Source: Diphasiastrum complanatum
Taxonomy: Eukaryota > Streptophyta > Lycopodiopsida > Lycopodiales > Lycopodiaceae
DNA length: 64,000 bases
Direction of reading: 5' to 3'
NCBI GenBank assembly: GCA_029204225.1
Contig: CM055103.1
Location: 8,140,866 to 8,204,865, forward strand
Both the position numbers and the translations under genes were made by a program. The notes under the pieces were generated by a model. That model was given only the letters and a program-made list of their open reading frames with translations, did not search any database and was not told the origin of the DNA. Below are positions 11,201-23,386 of the stretch, one piece after another (positions within the stretch are counted from its first letter, which is position 1; the number at the start of each line of letters is the position of its first letter).

Positions 11201-14200
11201 ATTATGCCTGAAATGACATAGAATGTCAATGTAAACTCATGTACTAAATTCTCCTTACTCAAAAAAGGGGCAATATTCCTAATTTTCATTAAGGTTTGGC
11301 TTTAGGTGTGCTTTGATGAATTGGCTTTTAGAGCTAAGGTTTTTGCACTGTCATCACTAGGCTACTAGTAAGGTGCCACAATCACATGAAAACATGTCTA
11401 TACTCTCATCATCCCATCACCTAAAGAGTGGGAGATAAAATTTGCATGTAGTACTACACGTGATGGTTAGGGCTTTCACTCTTAAAGCATAAACTGGTTA
11501 GCCCAGGTTTTATCTTCTCTATGTAAATGCTGCTTGTGCCACAAGAATGTTGTGGGCTTGAGTTATCAACTACTGTGATAGAAGTAAAATTTTGCCTATC
11601 AAATGTAGACATCATCTATCATCATTGTGGAACTCTTGATGCTCTGACGAGTCTACTAGATTGGATTAAAGTGCTTTAGAGTGTACTTCTTTATGCTTTA
11701 AAGTAGAGGCTGAAGACCCAATAGGGATGACCGCATCATGTAGTATAATACATCGTAATGCAAAGGCTATAGTCCTTGATTATGTCATGACATAATCAGA
11801 TCTAGAGAATAATATTCTTGAGAATGCACTTGTTTAGGCTTTAAAGCAGAGGCTAGAGACATAGTAGGGATGAAACGAACTAATGCCATGATTCTAAGCA
11901 CACTTTGTTGGATTATGTCTTGGAAATTGGCACTATCTCTTGCAAAGTGAGATCTAGAGAAGAATATGACAATTGTATGAAACTTACCTTACTTTTTGTT
12001 GGAAATGGTGAACTCAATCAACCTTTTTCAACACATTCCCTGAACGACCAATAGTTCAACACACTATCTGGACACAACGATAGTACCGAACCAAAGTCTC
12101 ACACCAAGAGTCATGATACGACCATTGAACAGTTGAATAGCTACCGAACTATCGAATGACAGAACTATCAAGTGATTTAAAATATCGAATTTGAAACTTG
12201 GCAGTCGTGAACTGCAAAATGCCACGATCAGCCGTAGGCAACATTACAAGAGTTAACACGTAGTTAGCTGGTAGTTAAAAGTGAACCTTTCTTGTAATGA
12301 TTAGCTAAGTTGTCTTTTAATTTCCCTTGAAGGAATATATGTATGAAGGAATAGAGATCAAATAGAGAGAAGTGTAAGAGGAACTTCAGGGTGATGTTTG
12401 GCACCGCACCGACGACTCACTCAAAAGAAAAGAAAGACAAAAGAGATTCTGTTCTTCTAGCATTGTTTTTGCGTTGCATGCATTTGCTTGATTGTTGTGT
12501 TGTCTGTGATGCTTAGCTCTTTTAGTTCCTGCAATTCCGCACATTATACAGGCGCTTTCGCCAGCATGGTATTAGAGCAGGTTCATTAGATACAATATGG
12601 CTAGTGCAATTCAGACAAAGATCACAATCAATCTCGAATTTGCAAACTGCCGCATATGGAAGATCAAGACAAAGACACTTCTAAAGGGCGAGGGGATTTG
12701 GTCAGTAACAGGTCTCACGGAGCCAAAACCTCTAGAGGGAGATCAAAGGAGGGCGGAATGAGTAAGGAAGGATGAGCGCGCAATGGCGATCATTGTATCC
12801 TCCATAAACGAAGACATCCTCATGCAGATTGAAGACTGCCAAAGCAGCCATGAAGTGTGGGAAAAGCTAAAGCAAAAATACGAAGTGAGCACGGTTGCAT
12901 CAGTCATATGCACCTCCACAATCAGCTGCAGTGCCTGCGATGGGATGGAAACGAGCTAGATTGGCATGTGGAAAAGATCAAGATGATCTTCACACAGCTC
13001 TCTGCATTTGGAAGAGAGCATCAAGTCCCAGCACCCAACAGTTGATGTACTTCATGAAATCACTACCCTCGTCTTATCGGCCGCTAAGAATGCTCATCTT
13101 AAGTTTACCTGACATTCGAAAGAGCGATCAATCTAGTAGCAAATGGAGACCAAGAGAAGGCCCTTTTCATAAAGGGAAAGTGATCACTGCCACAAGATGG
13201 GACATACAGTAGACAAATGTTGGTTTAATCCAACTATACCTTGCACTCACTACAAGAAAAAGGGGCATTCAACACACGATTGTTGATTTAATCCCAAAAG
13301 AAAGCACAAAGGAGAAAAGGCGAATGTCACGGAATCATGTAAAGATGGTGAGAAGAACGACAATGTATTAACAACTGTTGATGAAGAGTCCACGATTTAC
13401 TCGCAACAAGATTACGACATTGTGATTGATTCAGGAGCCAGATCTCATATCACTTGCAACAAGAATGTTTTGATGAACTACCAGGCACTGGACAACACAA
13501 GAACAGTGATATTGGGAGATGGAAGCAGACACGATGTCGAAGGCATGGGAACTCTTCAACTCCATACACTGTCGCGACATACAGAGCTACAAGGAGCACT
13601 CCATGTACCACATTGAGGAGAGACCTACTCTCTGTATCGAGGATAGCAGATCTTGGAATACGAGTCTTGTTGTGGAAACGCATGCACAATGGTCAAGCAC
13701 AGATTGAATAAGCTGCTGACTGTCGCATCAAGGCAAGGTAACTTGTATAAAGCGAAAATCATCAATAGCTACGATAGTGTACTGAATGTATCCGACAGTG
13801 AGAATCATCTCTGGCGTAAACGTTTGTACCATCTAAGTATGAGGAGTTTGTATGACATGAGTGAATGGTCTTAAAGTTATAAGTCCAAACTCAAACTTCT
13901 GCGAAGCCTGTCAGAAAGGTAAGCAGCATCAAAATCCTTTCGAGCTAAGGACATCCTAGAATTAATTCATTCAGATGTTTGTGAACTCGTGAAGGTCGAC
14001 TCCCTTTTGGGATTAGCATATTACCATTTGTAGGGTGTTGCAACAGCCCTATCCGTGTGTGTATTGTTCACACTTTTTGGCAAGAAAGAAGGGTTCCGAA
14101 AAAAGCTTTGTTGGAGGCTAACCTGATTCTTTGCTTGCTGGTTTTTGAGTTTGTAATGCAATTTCAGGCTGAAATTTTCAGCACACAAGGCTTGTAGGAG

Positions 14201-17200
14201 GGCGAGTTCCTACATCCATCTAATGTGTGGTTTCAACACATTCCGGTGCTGATTTGTCAGATTTGATACTTGCTAGTTTTTGTGTCTTTTAGGGCACATT
14301 TAGGGTTTGGAAAAGTTTATCTTCTTGGCTGGTTCTTATGGCAAGAGATTTGGGAGCAATTCGTACTTGTTCAGGTGAAGATATGTTGGATGGCACCAAC
14401 TATTCTTCATGGAGTTGCAAGCTGAGATTTTGCATCGACGTGATAATCAAGATTTTATCGGTAACAAGATCTATCTTATATCATTTGAGATTTTGCAAGA
14501 CCTCTAAAAGTGCTTGGGAAACACTTTTAAAGATATACCGAATAAAGGATTCATCATCATGCTTTTTCCTCTCTACTTCATCCTCTTTGAAGGTAGAAGA
14601 GCAAAGTTTGATCATTGTCTTTCTACAAGTACAAGTTTGCATCGGAATGTTGGTATGGTAAAGCATTCTTTTTTCTCTTGAGCCATTTGTTGCAAATGAT
14701 GGATGCATTAGTGAAGAACTTTATGAGCAAGCTTCTCAAGATAATGTTTTGCAAAAGGCTGAAATCAAGCATTCTTTGAAGCCATTTTGTACTAATGGAG
14801 GAGGGGAAAAAATCATGTCAATTAGTACATTGGTTCAAAGTGGCATGTTGCTGGATTTTTTGGGTGTTCAAAGTGGCAAGCTATTGGTTTTTTTCTTGAA
14901 TATGGTGGACACCAGATTTAGCCATGGTTTATTGATCATTTTCAGCCTATGTTACATCGTGAGCATCCTATTATGCATTGGGAACGGCTTGCGGAAGGTT
15001 TTAGGACAGCAAGGTCCACATTTGGAACACTTTGGACAGCAAAGTGTTGGTGATTTTGTGGCTGTTGGACAGCCTGTTACAGCCTCTTGTTAGCTGTCCG
15101 AGTCTTTGCGGGATAGCAAAGCATCTTTTTACCTTGGAGGAAACACACATGCCTCACCAAAATCAGTACCTTATGTTGATTTTCATGTTTTGATGCTTAC
15201 TTCCTATGATGACGGTGTTGTCTTACCTAGTGTTGGTGAGCAGGTCATTGATAGTAAGATTCGGGAGGATGTGATGGTAAAAGAGTATCATATACTCTTC
15301 TTTATGTTTCTTGTGGTAAGAAGACTTATGGAATCATGTGGGAACCATTGATGGATTGCAAATTCATATTTCGGCTTGTGGCTGGTTTTTGGTTTACCTA
15401 CTTTGGATGGAGCATGCTTGTCTTCACTCGTCGACTTCATGCTACCGCACTTCGTATTCTACATCTCTTTTACATCAGGCATGATTGGGGCTGAGATTTC
15501 GGCTACTTCGACTACTTCAAGCTGAAGTTTTTTTTTGGCGGCATTAAGCTTGGACAGCAAGCTACATCTTTTCTTTTTCGGCTACATGGAGTTTTGGGCA
15601 ACATGCAACACTTTGCATTTTTGTTGCAATTTTTCATACTTCATGTCATGTTATGTTTTTCACATTATCATTTAAGGAGGGTGTTAGAAGTAATAAATGA
15701 TAATGATAGTTTCCCATAGGTTACTTTGACCCAAATGGTTGAGACTTGTGTAACCATGGGTTAGGTTTATTATTTAGACCATGTTAAGTCAGTTTTAGTT
15801 AGAGAGAGAGAGAAAGCTTTACTAATGTCTTTTCCATGCCAAAAGGCATATAAGACTAATGAAATACATGCCAAGTGCAATGGGAGCACATAAAACGTTT
15901 CCGAAGCTGTACCCAAAATTGCCTGCCTCCCTTGGTTCCTCTGAAAGTCAAGAAGTGGCAACACAGTTGCAAAGCGGAATGCTCTGGAAGGGATTGTGAC
16001 AGGGTAGATCAGTTTTGCCATGTTATTGATGATGATTAAGTACATGAGTTTCTTTGTGAAACTTTTTTCTCCGAGTTAAGTAATGGGCTATTTCTAGGGA
16101 AAAGAAAGCAGAAGGAAACAACTTGCTCATAGTGAATCAAATTTAATTTCTTAGTTGCAATTTTCCTTTATACCCTCTTATACAAGGGCAGAGATTTATT
16201 GGAGTTTAAATTTTTGTGCCTGTAAACTGCGCGCAATGTTTTTTCCTAGTGAATAATCCTTTTCACACCAGTTATTTGCTTTATCTGCAGGCTCTTCTTG
16301 ACTACATTCAGAGCGATTTCAATATTGATATCTATTGGAAAACATTGAATTCGAATGGTGTCACAAAAGAGCGCTTGGCAAGCTATGATCGTCCAATTGT
16401 CTCGGAGCCTAAATTCAGCCCAAATCAGAAAGAAGGCTTGATTCGTGACCTGACTGCTTACTTGAGGACTTTGAAGGTGGTTTTGCACACACATAGCTCT
16501 ATAATCCTCAAGGAAATAAGAAAACTTAACAGCTAGGACTTTGCTTCATTTGATATCTCATAAGTTCTGTTGCGGTGGTTTGTCCTATCTAACAAGGGCA
16601 TCTACATCTGTCTTTGTCCCATTGCAGGCTGTCCACTCTGGGGCTGACCTTGAGTCTGCAATAGCAAGTTGCATGGGCTATTCTGCACAAGTACGATGCT
16701 TATCTCTCTTCTTCTTGTGATTGAAGCATGCATCGAAGTATAGAATCTGATCTAACTGGTGACGGTACTCTTTCAGGGATTTGACTTCATGGGAACTGTG
16801 CAGATTCACCCGATAAGTGGTTTATCAGAAGCACTTCCGGTATTTCTCCTTTTATTGGCATGACATTCATGAAGAATATGGTCTTTCAAGTTTCTGTGAA
16901 GGAAACAGAACATGCCATCCATGTGTGTTGCACAAATGGATCTACTTGTTAAAGTACATTCTTAGCAATTTTAAGACCCTGTCTGCTAACAATGTTGGCA
17001 AGCTACCGACTCCACTACCTTACTGCTTGCAATATCTACACAATATCACCACTTGCAATATATCCACCATAGTCGCAGTGGATCATTATCTGCCGCAACC
17101 ACGTTCTGGAACCTGCATTTTGGAATGCCAGCAATCTAGCCAGCGTTATTTATTCTTTTTAAACAATAAAATCAGGAAAAAACCAAAAAAATTCACAAAA

Positions 17201-20200
17201 ACAAGGAAAACAAAAAAACCAGAAGAAACTCAAAAACCAATTAAGAACAGAAAAGACTGGATTGTATTCCTGAACTTGAGCTGCATCTATGATCAGCACT
17301 CTATCAGCACTTGCAATATTGTAGAATGGTTCTGAACATAAGCTTCTGCAATATCTCTAGTGCCTTATCATGTGAAAATGGTTAAAGAGTTTTTTTGAGC
17401 TACTTTCAAACTTTACGGTCCTGAGGCATTGTGCATTGACTACTTGCTAATACTCCTTCCCAAGATGAGGTATATGCCGTATCAGTGAGGTTTTGTTTTC
17501 CATGCCATAGCCATAGCCTTAACCCTCTTTCATTGTTTTGTAGAAGCTCCTATCATTTGTCTTGCAGCATGTTGAAGATAGGGAGGTGACTCCACTCTTG
17601 GAGGTAAATACTTTTCTTTCCCCTTGAACGAATCAGTATCTAGTTAGCTTACTTGTTGCATCAGTTTGAATTTACACTTTGAAGGTGGTTGAAGGCATGT
17701 GCTATCATTCAAATTGTAACCAAAGTCTCTCTATGACCTTTATGAAGAAGAAAAAAGGATATTAATCAAGACTACCCAGCTAAAAAGCTGGGCAATTAAG
17801 GATTCTGGGTTCTATTTTTGCACTTAATCCAAAGGGCGATCAAAGGCATTGTGAATGTAAGACAAGGATAAAAATCTGCAGGGACTCTTGGAAGCTCGAA
17901 GGGAATTGCATCCCACCCTCCAAACATCACGTGATAGATTGAAAGACATTATATTTTTGGACCTTGCCCTTGATTCTACTGTTAGAACTGCAGTTGAAAG
18001 AGGGTTGGAGGGGCTCAACAAAGCTGGGCCCCAGGTACATTTGACGTGAAGTTATTCTCTAGTGCTGCTTAGTGATCGTCAAAATTCTTTGTTGCTATTC
18101 ACTCTTGATCTTGTATAAGACTGGGGTTTATACTTCTGTTGTCCTCTAACCCCCATTTCTGAAGCTTGTATCAATGAAATGCAGGAACTCATAACAATCA
18201 TTAGCTTGGTACTTGAGAACCTGTGTCTGTCAAGTGACAACAACGAAGAATTTGTATACTGTTTGAAGGTGAGAAATTCTTTTGGATCCTGAGCAGTTAA
18301 AGCTTGTTCGTAACCTAGCTTGTGCTTTTTGTTTTGAATTATGGCTCAGCTTAAGACGTGGTGAAATAAAAGGGCATTGTGCTTCTTGATCTATTTGTGA
18401 ACCCAACAGGATTGGGTGAAAATACTACAGCTTTGCAAGGCTGGAGCAAATCAGTGGGCATTGCAAGCCAAATCGGTTTTGGATCGTACACGGCTTGCAC
18501 TAGCTGATAAAGCTGAAATTTATCAGACCATATTACAACCTTCTGCGAAGTATCTTGGGACACTGCTTAATGTGCAGACGTGGGCGGTTAGTACTTATCT
18601 GAATGGCTCAACCTTTTAGCTTGAAAATGCCTGATGTCCACATAAGTTATACACGTTATCTGTAAGTACACTGTAAGCTGAATTCAACTTATGTGAAGAA
18701 CATTAAAGAGGAGGAGCTCTGGGTAGTGATGATGTTCCTCCATATTCTTGAAACAGGTTGACATTTTCACTGAGGAGATGATAAGAGCAGGTTCAGCTGC
18801 CTCCTTATCACTTCTGTTAAATCGTATTGATCCAGTTCTTCGGAATATTGCGCACCTTGGAAGGTTTCAGCCACCCCCCTCATTTTCTTTCTTTTGATCA
18901 ACATATTGCTGTAGAGATAAAGTAGTCATGCTAGGTATGTGATTCAACTTGGAAGTCTGTACATTGGGTTTAAAAAGTCCACTAACTGGCAGCTTAATGT
19001 CTTTAGCTCATGGTTTAAGCAAGGTTCTACACAAACAGCTGGCAGGTTATCAGCCCAGTGCCAGTACGTGGATATGTGGTGGTGGTTGACGATCTTGGTG
19101 ATGTCCAAGACAAAGTCTATGAAAACCCAACGATCTTGGTGGCTGGAAGGGTAAAGGGAGAAGAAGAAATTCCAGGGGGAGCCGTTGCTGTCCTAACGCC
19201 AGATATGCCAGATGTACTATCACATGTGTCTGTGCGAGCTCGTAATAGTAAGGTACTCTGGTTTCTCATCTTGGCTGTGGATGGGAATTCCCTGTTGCCT
19301 GACCACACAAAGACATACTATATGCAGATGCCAGAATATTAAGCTTAGCATTTTATTAAAAAATGTCTCAATCAACTCTTACCACGTTGTTGTTTTCATA
19401 TTTTCTTTGTGATACATTTACAAGGGAAAAGCGTAGATTTGATATCGCTTTCGTAAAACCCGAGAACCTTATTACCTGGTGACAGAGGCCTTTCTTTGAA
19501 ATGTACGCCCCTGTCGCTTCTGACTTTTGACTTTGGAACTCCTTTGAGCTCCTGATTTGTCCTTGATGCACTTTGTGTTGAGCTCCCTGAGCTCCAGATT
19601 TGTTCAGTTCCGCACAGGTATCAAGGCTCCCTGTCACATTCCAAAAAGAGTAGAAGAGTGTTGTGGAAGCATGTCAAGCATGGAAAAGCTAGGACAGCGA
19701 CATATGTATGGAGGAAAAATGTTGTGGGCTTTTAGAGCAGCATTACCAGCAAATTTCTGAATCTCCTTTTTCTTCCATTTTTTAGCATATATTTAGCTCT
19801 GTAATGAGTTGTATGTGCAGTGAATCAAAAAATGAAATTAAGAAAACTCATATTTGGAGAGTCTTAATGGCACTGCAAAACCAATTCGTCTATAATTTTG
19901 GCCAGGTGTGCTTCGCAACGTGCTTTGATTCCAATGTCTTGAGCAACCTTCGATCAAAAGAAGGAAAAGCACTCCGAGTGGAAATCACTGCTTCGTCTGA
20001 CCTTGTGTACAGGTAGTCACACCTATCTTCACATAGTAGCCAGTAATTTGCTACAAGCAGCTCTGCGTGGTACTTGTTCTGTGAAGTACATTTTGAAACT
20101 TGCATTGTTTTATTATACATGGCAGTGAAATAAATGAGGCAGAGGTGGCAAGAAGCATTCATGTTGGCGATGACGATCTCGCTCCTCCAAACATTGTTTT

Positions 20201-22644
20201 GAAAGCCAAGAAGTTTGTAGGAAAGTACGCTGTGGCATCAGATGAGTTCTCCAAAGAATTGGTAATTCTATCATCTAAATCTTGCGTGATTTCAGTTGCT
20301 CATCTAATGTCTGTCAAGCCTTTTCCTGAATTCTGGTTGAGTGGTACTTCTACTTCCTTGATTTTGATGGTGGTTGTTGGTGTTTGACAGGTTGGAGCTA
20401 AATCTTTGAACATTGCGAACTTGAAGGGGAAGTTACCATCCTGGATAAGACTGCCTACATCTGTGGCTTTGCCTTTTGGAGTTTTTGAAAGCGTTCTTTC
20501 AGAAAACATCAACAAGGTACATACTACAGACCAACATGTAGATTGGTATCTTAACGTTAGCCTCTCTGTGTACTATTAGGACCTGTTTGGTTCATGCTAT
20601 GTAACTGAAGATTTAGTTTATGCAGGATGTTGCTTCTGAGATTTCTACGCTGAGTAACCTTGTAACCAAAGGAGATTTTAGCAAACTCAAAGATATTCGA
20701 AAGGCTGTCTTGAAAGTTCAAGCTCCTCCGAAGTTGGTACTATTTTGACACTTCCTGATCATTGCTCTTGTCAATCTATACTTCTACTGATAGAGGAAGA
20801 AAGCTAAGAATGCATAAATAGTCGCTGGTCTCAACCTTTTGTCTATTGTATCTTTTGTCAAGCTCTCAACTTCAATTTTTCCTAAAGAGACTGGTTATTT
20901 TCAGATTGAAGAATTAAAATTGAAGATGATTCAGTCAAGCATGCCTTGGCCTGGGGATGAAAGCGAGAGTAGATTGGAGCAGGCTTGTACATCCATAAAG
21001 AAGGTGATTTGGTCATTGTTCTGTCACTATTGGTGTTCAATTTTTTGGCACTAGCTAAGCTTAAGAGCTTAGCTGTTCTTGAACATGTATAGAATGAGTG
21101 CTTTGAAACACTTTTAATTTTTGGATGCTGTTTGGAGCACAATTTTTTTTGGAATTTTATTTGAAATGGATGTTGCAAACTGGCACAGAAACCAAAGTTT
21201 GAACTTACTTTGTTCTTTGAAACTTTTGGGGTAGGATTTCATCTAAAGATTTTGTATGTATATAAGCGTACCTCAACTTGTAGTTGTCAACAACCATAGC
21301 GTATGATTATTGTAATCTATGTACTCGTAACACATTTTTTAACCTTAAAATACATTCCAAACTCCACATATGTTGTCATGTATGATTTCTCCTTCGTTCG
21401 AGACAGAATGCCCTCATTTAGAATTATGTACGTGAAAATTAATAAGCAGTTTCCCTCATTTTCCACTGGCAAGGAGACACTTTAACATTATTACTCTTTT
21501 TAGCTACTGCTCTAGGTCCAGGAACTAAATTCAATAATGATGCATTTCCCAAGTACATGCTCCATTGTTTTATATTTTAATCTGCAAACTCTCAAAATTT
21601 TGGTGGTGCACTAATTTACAAGGTCCGAGTTTTTTCAGGTTTGGGCTTCAAAATGGAATGAACGGGCATATTTCAGCACACGCAAAGCCAGGATTGATCA
21701 TAATGACCTTCGAATGGCTGTACTAGTTCAAGAGATAATATGTGCAGACTATGCGTTTGTCATTCATACGATAAATCCAGCAACTGGTGACAGATCAGAA
21801 ATCTATGCCGAGGTAAAGTTTTCTGGGGCAAGTTTTTAATTTCTAACTCAGGTATCACATAACTACTGTCCTGGTGTACACAGCTGAGAGTCTTAAGAGC
21901 AGGTTTTGTAAAACTGATGACTTGAAGGCATTCCAGGGCTCAAGCGAGTTGTTCGTGTCAAGCAGACTCTTTTAATTCTTTTGTAGTTCTTTCATGACAG
22001 GTTGTGAAGGGTCTAGGAGAGACACTTGTGGGTGCATACTCTGGAAGAGCTTTGAGCTTTGTTTGCAAGAAGTCTGATTTGAACAACCCCAAGGTAAGTC
22101 TTAGTGTCTTCGATAAACTGTGATATGATGCTTTGATAAAGCAGGAAGAGTATATTTAATGCGATTCTTGATATACCGTCTGCATGTCAACAGATCACAG
22201 GTTACCCTAGTAAGCGTGTGGGATTGTTCATCAAGCCCTCAGTTATTTTCAGGTCTGATTCAAATGGTGAGGATTTGGAAGGCTATGCTGGTGCTGGACT
22301 TTATGATAGGTGAGTATGATTGTATGAGCTCAAGTTTGAATGGTGCAGGTTATATAGTCACTCTGAAAGTTGCTCAACATGTGATGTGTCCTGTTGCTAC
22401 AATTGATGTTGTTTGTTTGCCAAAATTTGTGTAATGCAGCGTGCCCATGGATCGGGAGGAAGAACGTATTGTTGACTACTCTTCTGATCCTTTGGTGAGT
22501 GACAACAGTTTTCAACAGAAAATTTTATCAAAAATTTCTGCTGCTGGTGCGGCCATAGAAGAGCTACTTGGATCTGCTCAAGATATTGAAGGTGTTATCA
22601 GAGATGGTGAACTTTATATTGTACAAACCAGGCCACAAATGTGA
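5298..22644 (+). CDS. GWD1: alpha-glucan water dikinase 1, chloroplastic (33 exons, 1474 aa)
   Basis: The enzyme phosphorylates starch glucosyl units at C6 using ATP, releasing AMP and phosphate, and so opens granules to breakdown in the plastid. The 33 exons join in frame from ATG at 5298 to TGA at 22642-22644. Residues 1 to about 75 look like a transit peptide (Ser/Arg/Lys rich, few acidic). CBM45 module 1 lies around Trp138 (LILHWGAI) and module 2 around Trp468 (LLLHWAVSK). Long charged helical spacers include two AYxRWER repeats. The phosphohistidine domain has GGAVAVLTPDMPDVLSHVSV, with catalytic His1077, followed by CFATC (1088-1092), the redox-sensitive Cys pair known from potato GWD. 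The C-terminal nucleotide-binding domain has FRSDSNGEDLEGYAGAGLYD and ends with YIVQTRPQM. Length matches plant GWD1 (about 1400-1465). ATG at 5313 is an alternative start. An in-frame GTG at 5238 is not used as a start in plants. GWD2 lacks a plastid peptide and GWD3/PWD has a CBM20, so GWD1 is preferred. Confidence 0.96.
11640..11980. repeat. imperfect tandem repeat in GWD1 intron 15
   Basis: Two diverged units share a core of the type CTTTAAAG(T/C)AGAGGCT followed by AGAC, TAGGGATGA, and a later GATTATGT and AGATCTAGAGA(A)TAAT motif. They begin near 11694 and 11851, a period of roughly 160 bases. The first unit contains a perfect 22-base palindrome at 11777-11798. It lies in the intron just upstream of the Copia LTR and has no coding potential. 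Confidence 0.5.
11997..12566 (+). mobile_element. 5' LTR of degraded Copia in GWD1 intron 15
   Basis: It starts TGTTGGAAATGG and ends CCAGCA directly before a primer-binding site, giving about 570 bases. A TATATGTA stretch at 12336-12343 is a weak candidate promoter. No matching 3' LTR was found downstream, so the element is truncated. Confidence 0.6.
12567..12578 (+). promoter_or_regulatory. primer-binding site
   Basis: TGGTATTAGAGC matches the initiator Met-tRNA complement with one change and lies directly between the LTR end and the gag start at 12598. Confidence 0.8.
12598..14010 (+). pseudogene. Copia gag-protease remnant in GWD1 intron 15
   Basis: The gag starts at 12598 (MASAIQTKITINLEF), reads through LLKGEGIWSVTGLTEPKP, then meets a stop near 12759. 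It continues with ERAMAIIVSSINEDILMQIED. A double CCHC knuckle region near 13165-13290 has lost one Cys in each unit (SDHCHKMGHTVDKC and CTHYKKKGHSTHDC). A retroviral-type protease follows at about 13420 (IDSGARSHITCNKN, catalytic Asp-Ser-Gly intact). The pre-integrase motif LWRKRLYHLSMRSLYDM lies near 13810, after which homology stops before the integrase core. Frameshifts and stops occur throughout. It is in the same orientation as the host gene. Confidence 0.85.
14338..15673 (+). pseudogene. second LTR-element internal region with gag-like N-terminus
   Basis: ATG at 14338 opens a frame whose start looks like a Copia gag (MLDGTNYSSWSCKLRF, then SAWETLLKIYRIKD), but it shifts frame by about 14560. 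From 14750 to 15660 only short frames occur, with no protease, integrase or RT. A polypurine tract and LTR-like start follow at 15674-15682. This layout fits a large non-autonomous LTR element, or a heavily deleted Copia. It lies inside GWD1 intron 15. Confidence 0.5.
15674..15681 (+). other. polypurine tract
   Basis: AAGGAGGG directly precedes TGTTAGAAG, the usual arrangement at the start of a 3' LTR. Confidence 0.5.
15682..16060 (+). mobile_element. putative 3' LTR
   Basis: It starts TGTTAGAAGTAATAAATG after the polypurine tract. A short GA run lies at about 15800-15814. The downstream end is not defined and the GWD1 acceptor follows at 16290. No second copy exists in the window to confirm the LTR, so the call rests on the tract and the TG start. 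Confidence 0.4.
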
Positions 22645-22900
22645 AATCACCCTGTTTGTTCTCCTAGATCATGTTGATAAGTGAGCAAGAAAATGCACAA
22701 GCTCATCTATTATAGTAACGTGTAAGAGATCAAACTTTGTGAATCAGTTTCTTCCATCCCATTTGGGATGAGTTACGTAAGTGGATCCTGTATAAAAAGA
22801 GACATGTCAAACACAGGATCTTGAATGGCAAGATACACAAAATTGTTGACCTGTTGTTCCAGCAAAACAATGTCAATTTGCACATAAAATGTGGTCATAT
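22645..22900 (+). other. GWD1 3' UTR region
   Basis: This is noncoding DNA after the GWD1 stop. No canonical AATAAA was seen; the closest is ACATAAAATG near 22880. The retroelement remnant that starts about 23390 sets the outer limit. Confidence 0.4.
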
Positions 22901-23386
22901 TTCTTCCAGCTTGTATACGATGTTTCTAGAGACATCTCCACAATGAAAGAAACAAGGAGATCTATACATTTTTGCAGAAGGCTGACGCAGTTCACAAAGG
23001 TCTTTTTTGGAACTTTTGAAATTCATTAGGACAGAGGATCTTTTGCTCCCCTCTTTCACGGTGCATTCTTTAGTGAGTTGATCATGGCCACTAGATTTTG
23101 GTGGAGAAGTTTTTGTACTTCCATACTGCTGCTTAGCATTTTGACCAAACCTTCCAAAAAGCTTATAAGTTGGATTGTGCATGGTTCCACCCCTGCCACC
23201 AACAGTTTATAACGGTTTGCATGAAAAGCATGTGAAGATGGTTTGTTTCAATGGGTTCTAAACATAATAGATAATTTGTCTATACCAATGTGATCAATGC
23301 ACTGGTTTAGATCAATCAATGGATCTGACCCAATTAAACACCCCCTACATGAGCATCAGAATAGCAAATCATAATTCGAACACTTG
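22901..23386. other. no gene seen between GWD1 and Copia remnant
   Basis: Short frames without motifs. The 3' LTR expected for the neighbouring - strand Copia was not recognised here, because no match to its 5' LTR (25885-26707) was found. Confidence 0.5.

Larger units (their letters stand above)
5298..22644 (+). other. GWD1: exon map of GWD1
   Basis: Exons read from GT-AG borders and frame continuity: 5298-5579, 5779-5820, 5920-6032, 6165-6243, 6411-6502, 6604-6757, 6885-7109, 7281-7619, 7777-7887, 8114-8212, 9336-9470, 9740-9831, 9994-10128, 10355-10517, 10615-10704, 16291-16476, 16628-16690, 16777-16839, 17544-17603, 17882-18034, 18185-18268, 18410-18586, 18757-18863, 19039-19252, 19906-20012, 20126-20261, 20391-20516, 20625-20735, 20905-21003, 21639-21812, 22001-22093, 22194-22309, 22440-22644. 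They sum to 4425 nt. Most introns are phase 0; phase 2 follows exons 3, 5, 12, 13, 23, 25 and 32. Exon 2 is only 42 nt. Intron 10 (8213-9335), intron 18 (16840-17543) and intron 29 (21004-21638) hold no recognisable gene or TE. Intron 15 (10705-16290) holds retroelement remnants. Confidence 0.9.

Noticed and set aside
16817-17335. 172-codon + frame in GWD1 intron 18
   Set aside because: It begins within exon 18 out of frame and runs into A-rich low-complexity sequence; no homology recognised.
22895-23182. 95-codon - frame just after GWD1
   Set aside because: No Copia motif; it overlaps the probable 3' UTR and looks random.
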